NCBI RefSeq assembly: GCF_019192965.1
Contig: NZ_JAHTKU010000010.1
Location: 124,001 to 188,000 of the forward strand
Reading direction: 5' to 3'
DNA: 64,000 nucleotides
From: Nocardioides daeguensis
GTDB taxonomy: Bacteria > Actinomycetota > Actinomycetes > Propionibacteriales > Nocardioidaceae
The translations under genes were made by a program, and so were the position numbers. The notes beneath the pieces were generated by a model. The model was not told where the DNA came from and made no database searches. It saw only the letters and a program-made list of their open reading frames with translations. This document shows positions 56,472-64,000 of the stretch, in pieces. Positions within the stretch are counted from its first letter, which is position 1; every line of letters begins with the position of its first letter.

Positions 56472-57308
56472 TTATGACACCCGCTCGCCGGGCCGGGCGG
56501 CGGCCAGGGCGGGGAGCCAGTCGCTGGTCCCGGCGTCGACCTTGTACGACGCGAGGTCGTCGCCGCGGGTCGTGCCGCGGTTGACGACGACCACGGGCGT
56601 GCCGGCGCGCGCCGCCCGGCGGACGAACCGCAGCCCGCTCATCACGGTCAGGCTCGAGCCCGCGACGAGCAGGGTGCCGCCGGTGCCGGCGAGCCGGTCG
56701 ACCGCGGCGTAGCAGCGCTCGACCCGCGGCTTGGGGACGTTCTCGCCGAAGAACACCACGTCCGGCTTCAGCGGGCCGCCGCAGTCGGCGCAGCCGGGGA
56801 CCACGAAGTCGGCGGTGTCCTCGAGGGCGACGTCGCCGTCGGGCCGGGCCGCGACGTCGGCGTGCCGGGCCGCCCAGCCGGGGTTGGCGGCCTCGAGTCG
56901 CTGCTGCAGCGCGGCCCGGGGCGTCGTACGACGGCAGGCGAGGCAGCAGACCTCGGCGATGCGTCCGTGCAGGGCGACCAGCGCGGGGGTGCCGGCTGCC
57001 TCGTGGAGGCCGTCGACGTTCTGGGTGATGACCAGGTCGGCGCCGAGGGCGGCGACGGCGCGGTGGCCGGCATTGGGCTCGGCGCGGCGCATCCGCGCCC
57101 AGCCGAGGTGGCTGCGCGCCCAGTACCGCTGCTGCGCGGCCGGCCCGGACACGAACTCCTGGTAGGTCATCGGCATCCGCGCGGGCGCGCCGGGGCCGCG
57201 GTAGTCGGGGATGCCGGAGTCGGTCGACAGGCCGGCGCCGGTCAGCACGACGAGCGGGCCGGACGCGCACAGCTCGAGCGCCGCGTCGCGCTCCCCGACG
57301 AGACTCAC
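56472..57308 (-). CDS. Sir2-family NAD-dependent deacylase
   Basis: This 278-residue sirtuin removes acyl groups from lysines using NAD+. Motifs are VVLTGAGLSTDSGIPDYRG (NAD binding), VITQNVDGLHEAAG (with catalytic His in LHGRIAEV), a zinc site from CCLACRR and CADCGG, PDVVFFGENVP and LLVAGSSLTVMSGL. GTG 57308 overlaps the upstream gene stop by 4 nt. Its product O-acetyl-ADP-ribose is a typical substrate of the macrodomain protein at 24604-25095. Confidence 0.94.
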   Translation of the reverse strand: MSLVGERDAALELCASGPLVVLTGAGLSTDSGIPDYRGPGAPARMPMTYQEFVSGPAAQQRYWARSHLGWARMRRAEPNAGHRAVAALGADLVITQNVDGLHEAAGTPALVALHGRIAEVCCLACRRTTPRAALQQRLEAANPGWAARHADVAARPDGDVALEDTADFVVPGCADCGGPLKPDVVFFGENVPKPRVERCYAAVDRLAGTGGTLLVAGSSLTVMSGLRFVRRAARAGTPVVVVNRGTTRGDDLASYKVDAGTSDWLPALAAARPGERVS

Positions 57309-57865
57309 CGCTCCAGCGTACGCAGCGGGACGAAGTCGTACCGCCCGTGTCGCTCGACCCGCAGCATCTCCCCGGCCACCGGCCCGACCAGGACCCCGCG
57401 GCGCCGGAGCTGGCGGACCAGGGCGTTCGGCAGGACCGGCGCCTCGGCCGACACCAGCACCCGGTGGTACGGCGCCTCGGCGGGCCAGCCCAGCACCGCC
57501 GGATCGGCCTGGTGCAGCCGGATGGTCGGGTGCGGCGGGGGGAGGTTGCGGTGCGCCATCGCCAGCACCTCCGGCACCAGCTCGACGCCGACCACGAGCC
57601 CGGTCGGACCGGTCAGGTGCGCGAGCAGGGCCGTCGTCCACCCGGACCCGCATCCCACGTCGAGCACCCGGTCGCCCGGCTCCACGTCCAACAGCGCGAG
57701 CATCGCCCGCACCGTCGAGGGCTGGGAGTTGGTGACGCCGTACCCGAGGGGCAGGGCGTTGTTGACGCCGGCGAACCGGACCTGGTCGGGCGGCAGGAAG
57801 CGCTCGCGCGCCACCGCGGCGAACGCCTCGTCGAGCCGGCGCTCAGCCGTAGCGGAGCCGCGCAC
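57305..57865 (-). CDS. Protein-L-isoaspartate O-methyltransferase-like methyltransferase
   Basis: This 186-residue class I methyltransferase may repair isoaspartyl residues in damaged proteins. It shows RERFLPPDQVRFAGVNNALP (start of the PCMT domain), SQPSTVRAMLALLDVEPGDR, motif I VLDVGCGSGWTTALLAHL, VVGVELVPEVL and LVSAEAPVLPNALVRQLR. The S-Q-P motif is conserved, while the chain is slightly shorter than the usual ~210 residues. GTG 57865 lies 23 nt inside the DUF2277 gene. It is in an operon with DUF2277 and the sirtuin. Confidence 0.85.
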   Translation of the reverse strand: MRGSATAERRLDEAFAAVARERFLPPDQVRFAGVNNALPLGYGVTNSQPSTVRAMLALLDVEPGDRVLDVGCGSGWTTALLAHLTGPTGLVVGVELVPEVLAMAHRNLPPPHPTIRLHQADPAVLGWPAEAPYHRVLVSAEAPVLPNALVRQLRRRGVLVGPVAGEMLRVERHGRYDFVPLRTLER

Positions 57866-58109
57866 GCTCGCGTGCCTTGTCGGCCTCGACCTCCCGGTTC
57901 TTCGGCGGCGCGGTCGTCACCAGGTCGTCGAGGAGGTGCTGGGTGATGTGGGCGATCTCGGCGACCGCCCGGTCGAAGGCCGGCTGGTTGGCCTGGCTGG
58001 GCTTCGTCGTCCCACTCACCTTGCGGACGAACTGCAGCGCCGCCGCGGTCACCTCGTCCCGCGTGGCCGGCGGCTCGAAGTTGTTGAGCGGGCGGATGTT
58101 GCGGCACAT
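57843..58109 (-). CDS. DUF2277 family protein
   Basis: This 88-residue protein begins with the family signature MCRNIRPLNNFEPPATRDEV. The rest is helical (AALQFVRKVSGTTKPSQANQ, FDRAVAEIAHITQHLLDDLV). The N-terminal Cys and Arg-rich start is strongly conserved in this widespread family of unknown function. Its TACCGT box 6 nt upstream suggests a leaderless transcript that also carries the methyltransferase and sirtuin genes. Confidence 0.92.
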   Translation of the reverse strand: MCRNIRPLNNFEPPATRDEVTAAALQFVRKVSGTTKPSQANQPAFDRAVAEIAHITQHLLDDLVTTAPPKNREVEADKARERARLRYG

Positions 58110-58115
58110 GGCTCC

Positions 58116-58121
58116 ACGGTA
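58116..58121 (-). promoter_or_regulatory. Leaderless -10 box of the DUF2277 operon
   Basis: On the minus strand TACCGT is followed by 6 nt and ATG 58109. The start is secured by the invariant MCRNIR N-terminus. Confidence 0.6.
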
Positions 58122-58170
58122 CGCCGGGGCGGGGACAGCGGGCTCGGGTTCGGCACCACCCGCGCCACGC

Positions 58171-60204
58171 CTACAGCTCGAGGAACTGCGCCTCCTCGCC
58201 GGTCACCAGCACCACCCGCCCGTCGGGCAGCGGCACGGCGCGGACCAGGTCGACGTCGGCGCCGTACTCGACCTTGATCCGGCGCTCCTGCAGCCGGCCG
58301 CCGGCCAGCTTGAGCACGGACAGGTAGCCGACGCGGCGGCTGCCCCACCTCTCGACGACGGTCAGCACGGTGCGCCGGTCGGGCAGCCAGGTGAACGCGC
58401 GGGGGTCGGTGCCCGCGAGGGCCGAGGTGGCGCGGCCGTAGCCGAGCACGTCGAGCCGGGACACCCGGTCGGTGTCGCGTACGTCGAACAGGCCGACCTG
58501 CGCGCCCCAGCCGTCGGGGCCCGGGCCCGCGCCGACGCCGATCAGGCGGGCGCGCCCCAACGGGTGGAGGTAGGCGGAGAAGCCGGGGATCTTCAGCGCG
58601 CCGAGCAGGCGTGGGGCGGAGGTGTCGCTGAGGTCGACGGTGTAGAGCGGGTCCCGGCGCCGGAAGGTCACGACGATCGCGAGGTCGTCGAACCAGCGCA
58701 CCGACTCGATCTCCTCGTTGCGACCCAGACCGTCGAGCCGGCCGCGCTCGACGAGCTCCCGACCCTGCTGCTCGAAGGTGACCACGGAGCTGAAGTTGCC
58801 GGTCTCGCTGGTGGGCCCGACGGCGACGCGCAGCACGCCGCCGGCCTCGTCGAGCGACCACCGGTCGCGGATCGCCCCCTCGACCTCGCCGGAGGCGACG
58901 TGGGTGGCGCGGGTGCCGTCGAGCGCGAAGCCGAAGACGTACGACGTCCCGTCGTTCAGGCCGCCCGGGAACGCCCGCGACGTGCCGGTCACCACGTCGC
59001 CGCACCAGTCGATGCAGCCCCAGGAATCGGAGCCGGCGCTGGCGAGGTAGAGGTGGTCGGCCGACTCGTAGGCGATGTCGGCGAGCCCGGCCAGCCCGAT
59101 CGCGTCGAGGCGGCCGGCGTCGGTGGCGTCGAAGCCGACGACGCCGGTGGTGCCGAGCGCGAGCGCGTCGGAGGGGAGCGCGACGTCACGGCAGTCGAGG
59201 AGCTGGGTGGGCTTGGCGTCGCCGACGGCCACGGTCGGCAGCCAGTCCGCGAGGGTGCTGTCCGTCACGGCCTTGCGGTTGTGCGCGAGCGCCTCCTGCT
59301 CACTGCGCTTGCCCGTGGGCTCGACGAAGTCGAGCTCGGGCAGGCCGTTGGCCAGGACCAGGCGGACGGTGTCCTCGTGCTGGCGGGCCGACACCTCGCG
59401 GGCGTCGTACCGGACGTCGTCGACGACCTTCGGCGCGGCCGGGTCGGCTATGGACACGGTCAGCACCCGGGTCCCGGGCGCCTCCGCCGGGGTGCCGGCG
59501 TCGCGGCCGAGCGCGACCACGGTGTCGCCGGCCAGCAGGATCTCCGGTCCCTCGACTCCCGGGAGGTCGACGGTGGACACCTTCGCGGTCGAGGAGCCGG
59601 TGACGTCGTACACGTCGAGGCGGTCGTGGCGGACGGCGACCAGTACCGAGCCGTCGGTCTTCACCGTGTCGGGTTCGTCGACGCCCGCCTCCTGCACGTT
59701 GGTGCCGGTCTCGCTGTTGGTCTGCCGCTCGGTCCGCGGGGTCCTCGCGGCGCCGACCGCCTGGTCGGAGTCCGGCGTCGAGATGGACCGCCTCAGCAGG
59801 TCGCCCTCCATGCCGTAGGCGATCGGTCCGCCGCCGCTCCAGCCCCAGGGCCCGACGAGCTCCAGCCCCCGGCGGACGTACGACGCCCGCAGGTCGTCGC
59901 ACGACGTCGCCGGCTCCAGGTCGGCCTGGAAGGCGACGTGCCGCGGCAACCGGTCCACGCCGCCCGCTCCGGCCGACGGCCCGCCCGGACCCGACCCGCC
60001 CGGACCCGACCCGCCCGGCCCGCCGGTCAGGGCGCCGGCCAGGTAGGCGCCGGCCAGGGCGGTCACGGCGGCGGCGGTCAGCAGGGGCCGGACCAGCACC
60101 CGGCGGCGCCGACCGCGGCCGGTGCTGTCGGCGGCAGTGAGGATCGCGCCGACCGGAGCGGGTCCGGTCGGGTAGGCGTCCCAGAGGTTCTCCAGGTCGG
60201 TCAT
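58171..60204 (-). CDS. Membrane-anchored beta-propeller protein coupled to a sigma factor
   Basis: This is a 677-residue protein. A cytoplasmic N-terminus of ~38 residues (MTDLENLWDAYPTGPAPVGA, then a basic GRGRRRRVLV patch) precedes one membrane helix (LLTAAAVTALAGAYLAGAL). A collagen-like Gly-Ser-Pro linker encoded by a 15-nt DNA repeat (59981-60010) follows, then a large extracellular propeller of the Beta_propel family. Representative segments are EPDTVKTDGSVLVAVRHDRL, IESVRWFDDLAIVVTFRR and LYTVDLSDTSAPRLLGALKI. ATG 60204 overlaps the sigma-factor stop by 4 nt. The topology suggests an anti-sigma or signal-sensing role toward that factor (inference). Confidence 0.8.
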   Translation of the reverse strand: MTDLENLWDAYPTGPAPVGAILTAADSTGRGRRRRVLVRPLLTAAAVTALAGAYLAGALTGGPGGSGPGGSGPGGPSAGAGGVDRLPRHVAFQADLEPATSCDDLRASYVRRGLELVGPWGWSGGGPIAYGMEGDLLRRSISTPDSDQAVGAARTPRTERQTNSETGTNVQEAGVDEPDTVKTDGSVLVAVRHDRLDVYDVTGSSTAKVSTVDLPGVEGPEILLAGDTVVALGRDAGTPAEAPGTRVLTVSIADPAAPKVVDDVRYDAREVSARQHEDTVRLVLANGLPELDFVEPTGKRSEQEALAHNRKAVTDSTLADWLPTVAVGDAKPTQLLDCRDVALPSDALALGTTGVVGFDATDAGRLDAIGLAGLADIAYESADHLYLASAGSDSWGCIDWCGDVVTGTSRAFPGGLNDGTSYVFGFALDGTRATHVASGEVEGAIRDRWSLDEAGGVLRVAVGPTSETGNFSSVVTFEQQGRELVERGRLDGLGRNEEIESVRWFDDLAIVVTFRRRDPLYTVDLSDTSAPRLLGALKIPGFSAYLHPLGRARLIGVGAGPGPDGWGAQVGLFDVRDTDRVSRLDVLGYGRATSALAGTDPRAFTWLPDRRTVLTVVERWGSRRVGYLSVLKLAGGRLQERRIKVEYGADVDLVRAVPLPDGRVVLVTGEEAQFLEL

Positions 60205-60719
60205 CGGCTTCCCCCCGTGAAGTCGAGCAGGTGGTCGTCGGCGGCGAGGTGGGCGAGCGCGCGGGACAGCCGGCTCTTCACCGTCCCCGCGGCGATGCCG
60301 AGCACCTCGGCGGTCTGGCGTTCGGTCAGCTGAACGAAGTACCGCAGCACGACGACCTCCCGGTTGGGCTTGGTCAGGCCGCCGAGCGCTCGGTGCACCG
60401 CGTCGGCGAGGGCGACCCGGTCGGTCGCGTCGGGCTCCGCGGTGTGCGCGGCGTCGAGGCCGGCGTCGTATTGCCGGTCCTTCCACCAGCGAGTACGACG
60501 CACGTCGCGCAGGCAGTTGAGCAGCATCCGGTAGACGTAGGCGTCGCGGTTCTCGGCGCTGCTGACCTTCGTCCAGCCGGTGTAGCAACGCACCAGCGTG
60601 GTCTGGGCCAGGTCCTCCGCCTCGTGCGGGCGGGCGCCGAGGAAGACGGCGGCGCGCACGAGCGACGGCCAGCTCTGCTGGACGGAGTCGGCGTACGCCG
60701 CCTCGGTCTCGGGTTCCAC
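60201..60719 (-). CDS. SigE-family ECF RNA polymerase sigma factor
   Basis: This is a 172-residue extracytoplasmic-function sigma factor. Region 2 is LGARPHEAEDLAQTTLVRCY (core binding and -10 recognition), and region 4 is LTERQTAEVLGIAAGTVKSR followed by LSRALAHLAAD (-35 helix-turn-helix). Length and motifs fit the actinobacterial SigE-family ECF group. GTG 60719 follows AGGAG. It is coupled by a 4-nt overlap to a membrane beta-propeller gene, the position normally taken by an anti-sigma factor. Confidence 0.92.
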   Translation of the reverse strand: MEPETEAAYADSVQQSWPSLVRAAVFLGARPHEAEDLAQTTLVRCYTGWTKVSSAENRDAYVYRMLLNCLRDVRRTRWWKDRQYDAGLDAAHTAEPDATDRVALADAVHRALGGLTKPNREVVVLRYFVQLTERQTAEVLGIAAGTVKSRLSRALAHLAADDHLLDFTGGSR

Positions 60720-60841
60720 GTGCTCTCCTGCCTGTGTCGAACCTATGACGGGCGCCGGGGGCGGGAAGGTTCCCTCGGTCTCGAGATGCTCGCGGGGCGA
60801 TCTCCTCGACCACCGTGCGGCGCGGATGGAAGAGTGGGGGC

Positions 60842-62032
60842 ATGGCTGACAGCACGCGCCCCTACGACGTCGTCCTGTTCGGAGCCACCGGCTTCACCGG
60901 GGGACTCACCGCCGACTACCTGGCCCAGCACGCCCCCGCCGACCTGCGCTGGGCGCTCGCCGGCCGCAACGAGCGCAAGCTCGAGGGGGTGCGCGAGCGC
61001 CTCGCCGCCGTGAACCCCGCGCTCGCCGACCTGCCGCTGCTGGTCGCCGACGCCGAGGACGCCGACGCGCTGGCCGAGGTGGTGGCGACCACGAAGGTGG
61101 TGGCGACGACGGTCGGCCCCTACCTCGAGTACGGCGGTCCGCTGGTCGCCGCATGCGCCAACGCCGGCACCGACTACGTCGACCTGACCGGTGAGCCGGA
61201 GTTCGTCGATCGCACCTACGTCGAGCACAACGCCGCCGCCGAGGGATCGGGCGCCCGGCTGGTCCACTGCTGCGGCTTCGACTCGATCCCGCACGACCTC
61301 GGTGCCTACTTCACGATCAAGGAGCTGGCGAAGGAGGTCGGCGGCGAGATCACGACCCCGGTCACGATGCGCGGCGTCGTCCGCGCCGGGGCCGGATTCT
61401 CCGGCGGCACGTTCCACTCCGCCCTCACGGCCTTCTCCCGCGCCCGGCAGATGAAGGAGGCGTCGACCGCGCGGCGCCGGATGGAGCCGCGCCCCGAAGG
61501 CCGCCGCTCCCGCGCGAGCGCCGGCCGCCCGCGCCGCGACGCCGACCTCGGCTACTGGCTGCTCCCGCTGCCCACCATCGACCCGTTCGTCGTCGCCCGC
61601 AGCGGCGCCCACCTGCCGTCGTACGGTCCGGCGTTCAGCTACTCCCACTTCGCCGGCACCAAGACCCTGCGGTACGCCGCCGGCGGCGCGGTGGGCGTGA
61701 CCGGCCTGGCCCTCGCGGCCCAGGTCCCGCCGCTGCGCAACGCACTGCTCAAGCGGGTCCCGCAGGGTGAGGGGCCCTCGCCGAGCCGGCGCGAGAAGTC
61801 CTGGTTCACCGTCGACTTCGTCGCCGAGACCGCCGGGAAGAAGGTCCGCACCCGGGTCTCCGGCGGCGACCCGGGCTACACCGAGACCGCGAAGATGCTG
61901 GCCGAGTCCGCGCTGTGCCTGGCCCTCGACGACAACCCGAACGTCACCGGCCAGGTCACCACCGCCACCGCGATGGGCGAGGCGCTGCTGGCCCGCCTGG
62001 AGCGGGCGGGGATCTCCTTCGAGCGCCGCTGA
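60842..62032 (+). CDS. Saccharopine dehydrogenase-like NAD(P)-binding oxidoreductase
   Basis: This 396-residue enzyme of the saccharopine dehydrogenase/trans-acting enoyl reductase family has an N-terminal Rossmann domain (YDVVLFGATGFTGGLTADYL, residues 7-26), then LPLLVADAEDADALAEVVAT and YVDLTGEPEFVDRTYVEHNA. Signature segments are VHCCGFDSIPHDLGAYFTIK and GAGFSGGTFHSAL. The actinobacterial branch includes Rv2449c-like proteins and the enoyl reductase of phthiocerol lipid synthesis. Lipid-chain reduction is possible but unproven. The start ATG 60842 has an AAGAGT box 6 nt upstream. It is divergent from the sigma factor. Confidence 0.88.
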   Translation: MADSTRPYDVVLFGATGFTGGLTADYLAQHAPADLRWALAGRNERKLEGVRERLAAVNPALADLPLLVADAEDADALAEVVATTKVVATTVGPYLEYGGPLVAACANAGTDYVDLTGEPEFVDRTYVEHNAAAEGSGARLVHCCGFDSIPHDLGAYFTIKELAKEVGGEITTPVTMRGVVRAGAGFSGGTFHSALTAFSRARQMKEASTARRRMEPRPEGRRSRASAGRPRRDADLGYWLLPLPTIDPFVVARSGAHLPSYGPAFSYSHFAGTKTLRYAAGGAVGVTGLALAAQVPPLRNALLKRVPQGEGPSPSRREKSWFTVDFVAETAGKKVRTRVSGGDPGYTETAKMLAESALCLALDDNPNVTGQVTTATAMGEALLARLERAGISFERR

Positions 62033-62207
62033 CGGCGCCGGCGGTGAGCTGCCCCAGCCGCCCGCGGACCGGGCTCGGCCGTTCTGCAGTGGGTCAAGCG
62101 TCCGCTTAGGTACCCTCTCCTCGGGCGTGGAGGCGTCCGGGGAGACGTCCGTGCGGCGGCGGAGGGGGTACGACGACCGCGCGGGCCCAGTGGGAGGAGA
62201 CCCGTCG

Positions 62208-63977
62208 ATGGCGCGCGCCAGCCTGCGTCGTACCCCGTCGCGTCCAGCGCGAGGCTCCGAGCGCGGGGCCACCACGGTGCTGATGGCCGTGTTCTTGGCG
62301 GTGGCCCTGGTCTCCGCGGCGTTCGCGGTCGACCTCGGCATGCAGCGGGTGCTGCGCCGCGACCTGCAGGCCGTCGTCGACGTGGTGGCCCTCGACCTCG
62401 CGCGCGAGCTGACCGGCAAGAAGGCGGGGGACTACGCCGCCGCCGACCGCGCCGCGATCGACACGGCCAAGGCTGCCAGCCTGCGCCGCAACAGCCGCCT
62501 GGTCGGCGGGGAGGTGCCGGCGGCCGACGTCACCTGGGAGCTCGTCTCCCTCGTCGACGGTGCGTGGCGGCCCTCGGCGGCGACCGAGATCCCCGGCGGT
62601 GTCCGGGTGAGCGCCCACTCCGACGTCGCCTTCGCCTTCGGCGGGATCACCGGCGTCGAGAAGGGCGAGTCGTCGCGCACGGCGGTCGCGTCGGCCCGGC
62701 CCAGCGCGTGCCTGCAGGTCGGCTCGTACGCCGCCCAGCTCGACACGAAGCAGTCCTGGCTGCTCAACCCGCTGCTCGGCAAGCTGCTCGGGTCCGACCT
62801 CGCGCTCAAGGTGCTCGACCCCAAGGCCGGACTGGCGGGGGTCAACCTCAACCTGCTCGACCTGATCGAGGAGCTGGACCCGCTGGTCAGCGCCGACATC
62901 TCGGCGGCCTCCTTCACCCAGGTCGCCGGGGTCGACGTGGGGCTGTCCCAGCTGATGCTCGCGGCGGTGAAGGTGCTGGAGCGGCAGAGCGGCCGGCTGG
63001 CCGAGGTCGACCTGCTGCGCAACGTCTACAACGGCGTCCAGGCCAACCTGCCCGCGGTCGGGATCAAGCTCAGCGACCTCGTCCAGCTCGCCACCGCCGA
63101 CGACGCCGCGGCCAACCTCGACCTCAACCTGTTCGATCTCGTCGCGGGATCGCTGGCGATCGCCAACGGCACCAACGTGATCAAGCTGCCGCTCGCCGTG
63201 AAGCTGCCGCTGCCGCTGGGACCCGGTGGCACCAGCCTGGTCGACCTCAAGGCCAGCGTGAAGGTCGGTCAGAAGCCGGTCTGGAGCTGCACGAAGGCCG
63301 CCAGCTCGCAGATCGAGATCACCCTCCAGGGCGACGCGCTCGCCCTCGACCTGGGCCTGATCGCCGTTCGGGTCCCGCTCTCCGTCAAGCTCACCCTCGC
63401 CGACGCCAGCGCCACCGTCACCGCGGTCGAGTGCCTGCCGACCGGCAAGCGGATCAAGATGCTCGTCGACAGCGGGCTGCTCGGCGTCGACGTCCGTCTC
63501 GGCCAGCGCGCCGACGACCCGACCTCGCCCAAGCTCAGCGTCTCCCTGCTCGGCCTCGGCATCCCGGGCTGGAACGGCATCGAGGTCGTCAGCGGCACCG
63601 TCGCCCTGTCCAGCGGGGCCAACCCGAACCGGCCGGTGCGCAGCACGCACCTCGACATCGTCGGCGAGAACTACGACGCCACGGTGCCGATCCAGCAGGG
63701 CGGCCTCGGCGTGCCCGACCTGTTCTTGTCGGTCAACAGCCTCAAGCTGCTGGGCGGCCTCGGCCCGCTCTCGGACCTGCTGGCCTTCCTCGGCATCCCG
63801 AGCCTGCTGCAGTGGGTCGTCGACCTGGTCCTCCAGGGCATCGTCAACCCGCTCAAGAACGGGCTCGACAAGTGGCTGCTCGGACCGCTGCTCACTGCTT
63901 TGGGCGCCGACGTCGCCGGCGGCACGGTCAACGCCGTGCCGAAGGTCGACTGCGGGACGCCGCGCCTGTCCGGCTGA
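62208..63977 (+). CDS. TadG-like pilus-assembly/secreted membrane-anchored protein
   Basis: This 589-residue protein starts at ATG 62208 after GGGAGGAGA (about 62192-62200). The N-terminal ~60 residues are the Tad-type anchor GSERGATTVLMAVFLAVALV followed by VDLGMQRVLRRDLQAVVD, as in TadE/TadG proteins. A long extracytoplasmic part of leucine/valine-rich repeats follows (LLGKLLGSDLALKVLDPKAG, LNLLDLIEELDPLVSADISA, LGIPSLLQWVVDLVLQGIVN). It has four or so cysteines and no known enzyme motif. It ends 23 nt before the window edge, so following genes of a tad-like locus cannot be seen. Confidence 0.75.
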   Translation: MARASLRRTPSRPARGSERGATTVLMAVFLAVALVSAAFAVDLGMQRVLRRDLQAVVDVVALDLARELTGKKAGDYAAADRAAIDTAKAASLRRNSRLVGGEVPAADVTWELVSLVDGAWRPSAATEIPGGVRVSAHSDVAFAFGGITGVEKGESSRTAVASARPSACLQVGSYAAQLDTKQSWLLNPLLGKLLGSDLALKVLDPKAGLAGVNLNLLDLIEELDPLVSADISAASFTQVAGVDVGLSQLMLAAVKVLERQSGRLAEVDLLRNVYNGVQANLPAVGIKLSDLVQLATADDAAANLDLNLFDLVAGSLAIANGTNVIKLPLAVKLPLPLGPGGTSLVDLKASVKVGQKPVWSCTKAASSQIEITLQGDALALDLGLIAVRVPLSVKLTLADASATVTAVECLPTGKRIKMLVDSGLLGVDVRLGQRADDPTSPKLSVSLLGLGIPGWNGIEVVSGTVALSSGANPNRPVRSTHLDIVGENYDATVPIQQGGLGVPDLFLSVNSLKLLGGLGPLSDLLAFLGIPSLLQWVVDLVLQGIVNPLKNGLDKWLLGPLLTALGADVAGGTVNAVPKVDCGTPRLSG

Positions 63978-64000
63978 CCCCGCCCGGGACGCTCAGCCCG

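Overview
The window is GC-rich chromosomal DNA from an actinobacterium. Evidence includes the GC bias at third codon positions, many GTG starts, four-base ATGA/GTGA gene overlaps, leaderless-type promoters, an IdeR with every metal ligand at the Mycobacterium numbering, an actinobacterial SerC, and rpoB following an Mce-associated protein end. A Nocardioides-like member of the Propionibacteriales fits best. The genus is inferred, not proven.

Layout. 1-8.2 kb: end of an Mce-associated protein, then rpoB and rpoC with a strong terminator. 8.2-18 kb: a membrane protein; two paralogous NarL-type two-component systems on opposite strands; between them a geranylgeranyl-reductase-family flavoprotein, a tandem Nudix protein and an iron-type alcohol dehydrogenase/HOT. 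18-25 kb: two divergent secreted proteins sharing a C-terminal module; a coupled set of a 28-residue membrane peptide, a methyltransferase and an anchored beta-propeller; then topoisomerase IB, DUF1905 and a macrodomain protein. 25-26.4 kb: two small unknown genes around a 22-nt repeat array. 26.4-37.3 kb: SerC, a GNAT, a PNPOx-like protein with a divergent MocR/PdxR regulator, two transporter/regulator pairs (NimT-type MFS with FCD-GntR; EamA with LysR), an M15-like secreted protein, citrate synthase 2, PdxH and an acidic membrane protein.

37.4-45.5 kb: a tightly overlapping minus-strand cluster of a KAS III-like enzyme, a metallo-beta-lactamase-fold hydrolase, an F390-synthetase-like adenylating enzyme, an NAD-dependent epimerase/reductase, a family 2 glycosyltransferase, an unknown protein and an MGT-type glycosyltransferase, with a patatin upstream. 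It looks like an uncharacterised glycosylated-lipid pathway and is the best candidate for an undescribed system. 45.5-50 kb: a head-to-head array of 22-nt repeats, then an apparently autorepressed TetR operon for a heterodimeric ABC exporter.

50-64 kb: a lipoprotein; an unusual leader (12-codon ORF with an almost full-length Shine-Dalgarno sequence and a structured RNA) ahead of a DHA2 MFS/MarR operon; a GH13 enzyme coupled to a hotdog protein; IdeR; a sirtuin, an isoaspartyl-methyltransferase-like protein and DUF2277; a SigE-family sigma factor coupled to a membrane beta-propeller; a saccharopine-dehydrogenase-like reductase; and a TadG-like protein at the right edge.

Regulation is legible in many places. 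Several genes have a TANNNT box 6-7 nt before their start codon, implying leaderless transcripts. Several divergent regulator/target pairs carry palindromes in their shared promoter region. Convergent gene ends carry large perfect hairpins. No rRNA, tRNA, CRISPR array, insertion sequence or prophage was seen.
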